A DNA stretch of 22,225 nucleotides from Rodentolepis nana (lineage: Eukaryota; Platyhelminthes; Cestoda; Cyclophyllidea; Hymenolepididae). Each line of letters begins with the position of its first letter. Positions within the stretch are counted from its first letter, which is position 1. Where the stretch lies: contig UZAE01000497.1 in NCBI GenBank assembly GCA_900617975.1, positions 1 through 22,225 on the forward strand. Direction: 5' to 3'. The notes under the pieces were generated by a model that did not search any database, was not told the origin of the DNA, and saw nothing but the letters and a program-made list of their open reading frames with translations. Below, one piece after another: positions 18,901 through 22,225 of the stretch. The position numbers and the translations under genes are program-made.

Positions 18901-21391
18901 CCCCCGGTAACGTTCTGAGCGCCACGATCTCAATAGTAAATTAATATCGGCTAATCTCCCAATAGAGAAGATATAAATTGACTCATTGTGTTGACTAAAA
19001 TATAAGTTTTGAGAAAAAAGTGACAGCGAAATTCCTTTTAGTGGAATGACTTATTAAAGGTACGAAAAATCTCTGCAAAGTGCTCATGGTAATGGTTGCA
19101 TTGCAGTAAATTTTGGAAGAATATTATTGTCAATAATTTTAAGATAAGAGCATATCCTATATTTTTTATTCGCATCTTCTCCAACGACATAAACCAATGA
19201 ATGAAGTGAGTAAATCTCAAAATTCTTTAACTGGAAATGTTGAAAGAATTGACCAATGCTCTTATGGAATTAAAAAATTAGACAAAACTAATCGTGCACA
19301 TTCAAAATATTCTAACCATTCTAAATATTCCTTCAATAAGTACTGAATGCCCATTAGATTTATATAATTTGAAGTCGAAAATCGAATGATTAAATGACCT
19401 TTGATACCTTAACTCTGTTTTCAACAATATTTCGGCATCTGGTTTTAATCACTAATTGGAATTTCAGTTACTCGATTTAAAATGATTTCTACAATTAAAA
19501 ATTGCTAATTTTTTACGTTATTATTTGAGTAATATTAATAGCTCATACTCTAAGATGTTAGCGTCGATTTAAAAATTTATTTAAAACAAATAAATTTAAA
19601 AATGCTGACATTTAGAAAGAAAGATATGGCTAAAATCATAAGGTTAATAAAGGAATTAACTTAACCTGTTGTGATTGGTGGACACTAAATATTGAAAAAA
19701 AGCAAATTAGTAAGCAGGTGTATAATAAATCAGAGACTACACTCTTATCGTCAAGTGTCCGAATGCTCTTACACAGCTTGGATCGCGGACATAGAGACTA
19801 TAAGCGGTGTCTTGGTCAATTTGAATCTCCGATCCGTCCATTTCAACGCACCCGAAAATTTTTTTTCTATTAAAGCCACTTCCATGAATTTCGAAGATTA
19901 GCTTTCCACAGTGAACATCACCTTAATGATCATAGAAAACGTTAAACTGGAATTTGTCAAGCGAATCACATTTTGCATTCATCGAAGATGCGCAATTTAT
20001 TAAAAAGATCAATTAACTATTGTTTTTACTAATAACAGATTCAATAGAGTTAGGCGATACTATCTTTTTGAGCTTAGTAGCTGAGTATTGAGAAAATTCT
20101 AAGCTAAGAATCGCATTACACATTAAAGATTTTATGGGAAATATCATTTAAGCATAAACATAGCGTTACATTAAACCTTGCTAGGCATTTCAGTTTAACG
20201 ACTCCCGCTATGTAAAATTTAAAATGCCTACTTTTTTTCGGATTATACCAGAAGAAGATGAAAAGCGAAAGTGGTGAACGTGGAATGTCGTTTCTTACAT
20301 CGGATTAGGTCGCCAAATGGAAATTTTTTGTTGAAATGCGGATTTGGACCAGCTTTGGAGGAAGTTTTGTACGATTTAATAACGTATCCTTCATCATCAG
20401 TCTTTTCACGACGAATTACGCGACCGACGAAACCCGGTTTCTTTCTCCTGTCGCAAGTACTTCTTTCCAAAAATATTCCCACAACCTTCAAGGTAATTAA
20501 AACAAAAGTAAGTTTGGCCTATCACCGTTAACCCACGAATCGAAATATCAAATATTTAAATCAAATAATGGATTAATAAAAATAAATAATAAAACATTAA
20601 ATTAAATCACTTAAAATCAGTTATTGTTGTAATTAGAGATAAAGTATCATTGTTACTGTTAATTAAATAAATCAATACTTCACCTTGACTTTTTCTCCGC
20701 GAGGGGAATTTTGTAGGTTTCTAACAAGTACTTCCAGAGTTTGTACACGTTCATCATATTTCATATGGATGTTGAGAATCATTGGAGGTTTGAAGGGATT
20801 TGGCCCGGGCTTGAATACAGCGGAAAAAAACAATAATTTGAAACCAAAATAATAGTGGATGTTATATAATCGAAAAAAACTAAAATTCTTTAGAATTTAC
20901 CTCAACGGGAGTGTCACCTTTTCTAGAGCCTATAGAGGAAATGGGAAAATTATACGAATAGGAAGTTTGTTCCTTTCGAGAAGGGTGGTACTATTTCCCA
21001 GGATTTGATGGAAGCTGAATTGCTTCGTTTAGACTTCAGGTAAATTCTAGTCCGACCATAGGGGATAGTACTTTCAGAATTCCATATTACCATGAGTGAT
21101 GACGTCACCGAGATAATCGGACTATGTATTTCCTTGATGACATATTTTTATATCAATCTTCTCCCAATGGACAAATTTGGGTTATAACAGCTGTTTACGA
21201 CGTGGATCAATAAGTATCTAATCCTTAAATAATTGATTTTTTTCTAAATAAAACACTATTCCACTACATATAGCCTTTAATTTTCCTATCTATTGGCTGA
21301 ATTCCTGCAATAATTTGATACTGTTGAGCAAGTTGTGCCCACGTATTTGAAATATTTTAAAAAATTTAAGTCACTTACAGAATAGCGGCAT
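14879..21391 (-). CDS. Tandem C2-domain protein with micro-exon-encoded linker, 482 aa
   Basis: Twenty-three coding exons are predicted, in transcript order: 21379-21391, 20901-20929, 20684-20809, 20299-20485, 19775-19921, then 14 micro-exons (listed under the linker entry), then 15868-15969, 15340-15454, 15082-15236 and 14879-14986. They sum to 1449 nt and read from ATG to TAG without a stop. The product has a short head (MPLFCSRKG), a C2 domain (about residues 22-167), a linker (168-323), a second C2 domain (324-447) and a 35-residue tail ending HMEVYN. No signal peptide or membrane segment is visible, so it is probably a soluble, membrane- or protein-binding C2 protein. Loop aspartates that bind Ca2+ in synaptotagmin-type C2 domains are mostly absent, so Ca2+-independent binding is likely (inference). 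Least certain points: the donor at 15081 (GTTTGT), the choice between two nested donors after 19775, and whether exons are missing in 18469-19774. Confidence 0.8.
16056..18468 (-). other. Micro-exon cassette encoding the inter-C2 linker
   Basis: Fourteen exons in transcript order: 18412-18468 (57 nt), 18277-18321 (45), 18122-18148 (27), 17964-17978 (15), 17847-17888 (42), 17587-17607 (21), 17471-17503 (33), 17292-17354 (63), 16871-16888 (18), 16717-16761 (45), 16609-16635 (27), 16471-16485 (15), 16160-16195 (36) and 16056-16078 (23). Each has an AG before it and a GT (one GC) after it. The first thirteen are multiples of three and phase 1 at both ends. The last is 23 nt and changes to phase 0, the phase needed by the second C2 domain. 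Only phase 1 is open in all: phase 0 hits stops in the 18-nt and 36-nt exons, phase 2 in the 57-nt exon. The linker has 14 Cys and about 20% Ser, including a run of eight Ser from the 63-nt exon. Confidence 0.75.
18469..19774 (-). other. Intron of about 1.3 kb with an unexplained GC-richer patch
   Basis: The longest intron of the tandem-C2 gene, between the first C2 domain and the linker cassette. No further exon in phase 1 was found. From about 18705 to 18940 the base composition is richer in G and C than the very AT-rich surroundings, and it holds small inverted repeats (AGAGCA/TGCTCT around 18748-18767 and TACAGCC/GGCTGTA around 18809-18825). It may be an old repeat insertion of a family not otherwise present here. 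Confidence 0.4.
19775..21391 (-). other. Exons for N-terminus and first C2 domain
   Basis: Five exons: 21379-21391 (ATG, MPLF plus one base), 20901-20929, 20684-20809 (PGPNPFKPPMILNIHMKYD and QTLEVLVRNL), 20299-20485 (VVGIFLERS, then GPNPHFNKKFPFGDLIR) and 19775-19921 (CGKLIFEIHGSGFNRKKIFG). The MILxxxMKYDxxxxxLxVxVRNL opening, the NPxFN segment and the LIFEI strand are a typical C2 fold. Introns fall at the same places and phases as in the second C2 domain: phase 0 before VVGIF and VKCVL, and phase 1 after DLIR and KLVQ. The final exon has nested donors: GTGTAAG after 19775 keeps phase 1, while GTAAGA two bases later gives phase 0. Confidence 0.85.
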
Positions 21392-22105
21392 CTTGAACAG
21401 ATCGATCCACAAAGGAGCTAGTTTTGTCAGCACAAAAAGCACTTGCTTATATAATTGCAAAATTTCCCTATGCACTTTTGCAAAGTCATTTAGTTCAAGA
21501 CTGAATGAAGCAGGTGAGTACTATTTAGGGGGAAGAGAACGAGTCACAACTGTCACGCCAATGGGATTCATTTTGTCTTTTGATTAATTTTTGACGAAAG
21601 TACGAACGTGAGTGGTTGACTTTTTTGAGCCGTTTCTATGGGAAGATAACCTTATTATAAGCTGACTACTTGCCCATTTAGTTAACTTTGCAAATCTTTT
21701 CACACATATAACTGAACTAAGAGTAAAGTTGTGTGGAGTTTGCTCAAGGTGTGAAATGAGATTCAGATTACATTTTCTAAATTTTGTTTTGATGTTTCAT
21801 TATGCACCATGTATAGTTCATTCCCTAGAGAATTAGAGAAGACTTAGAAGATGTAAAGTTTTGTTTTCAGCAAAATGGAACACTTCTGTATTAATATCGC
21901 GATGACAGGTCTTTCCTTGGTGAGGTTTTCCATACAGGTGAATTGGACGAAGAGATTTTATTGAATATCCACCACCCGCCCCCCTCCCTGTTGAGTATGA
22001 ATATATTCAAATACTGATGTGTGCGATTCCAGTTCTTAGCGTTGTCGGCACTGTATGGATTAAAACGGAGGTCAGTTTGAGGACAAACAGTAAAAAAACA
22101 GCAAA
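21392..22105. other. Upstream region of the tandem-C2 gene
   Basis: No gene seen. It should contain the 5' UTR and promoter of the minus-strand tandem-C2 gene, whose predicted start codon is at 21389-21391. A C-rich patch lies at about 21971-21987. An open plus-strand frame at 21393-21587 has no domain signature. Confidence 0.35.
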
Positions 22106-22225
22106 ATTTATTTATTTATATATTTATTTCAAATGGCAGGCGTTATGATAGGTATCATTAGCCCTTTAGTTGACTTCAGGCTTCACAGAAAGGAAGAGGA
22201 ACACCAAAGTGGCAAAAAGTCGAGA
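22106..22225 (-). repeat. SINE-like retroposon, copy 6, cut by window edge
   Basis: The tail end and inner part of another antisense member: TTTATTTATTTATATATTTATTTC, then the AAATGGCAGGCG block, TTAGTTGACTTCAGGCTTC and the AAGAGGAACACCAAAGTGGC block. It continues beyond the right edge. It most resembles copy 2. Confidence 0.88.

Noticed and set aside
19517..19549. Possible 33-nt micro-exon on the minus strand
   Set aside because: The length fits, but it has TAA in phase 1 and its donor GTAAAA is poor.
20271..20531. 86-codon plus-strand frame
   Set aside because: It is the antisense shadow of the first C2 domain exon at 20299-20485.

Overview
This is a piece of an animal nuclear genome, most likely a flatworm or another lophotrochozoan; I cannot name the species. 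The evidence is AT-rich non-coding DNA, multi-exon genes with GT-AG introns, a dispersed SINE-like retroposon with clean target-site duplications, a piggyBac-type MITE, long poly-G tracts, and a gene with a long run of micro-exons, a habit well known in parasitic flatworms. No bacterial-style operon, rRNA, tRNA or CRISPR was seen.

Left part (1-6933): about 2.9 kb without a recognised gene (holding SINE copy 1), then a plus-strand gene of seven predicted coding exons (2948-6871, 210 aa). Its N-terminal half is polar and basic, its C-terminal half helical; I do not recognise the family. SINE copy 2 sits in its first intron and a polyadenylation signal lies at 6928-6933.

Middle (7226-9490): an intronless 754-aa reading frame on the plus strand with an all-helical ARM-like N-terminus, a TIR domain that keeps the S-x-x-C-R-x-E signature of NAD-cleaving TIRs, and a C-terminal SAM-like domain. 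It begins only 354 bases after the stop of the upstream gene and just behind a good splice acceptor, so a trans-spliced polycistronic arrangement is possible.

9491-14878 is repeat-rich intergenic DNA: a (CT)n tract, several poly-G or poly-C runs, SINE copies 3, 4 and 5, and a 223-bp element with CCCTTT-type inverted ends next to TTAA.

Right part (14879-21391, minus strand): the most striking locus. I rebuilt 23 coding exons summing to 1449 nt (482 aa). The product has two C2 domains with matching intron positions, joined by a 156-residue Cys- and Ser-rich linker encoded by 14 exons of 15-63 nt. Thirteen of these are symmetric phase 1-1 cassettes, and the fourteenth switches to the phase of the second C2 domain. 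Any subset could be skipped without breaking the frame, so the locus could make many linker variants. SINE copy 6 runs off the right edge.

All spliced models were built by eye from splice consensus, phase and domain logic. Exon boundaries are predictions without transcript support.
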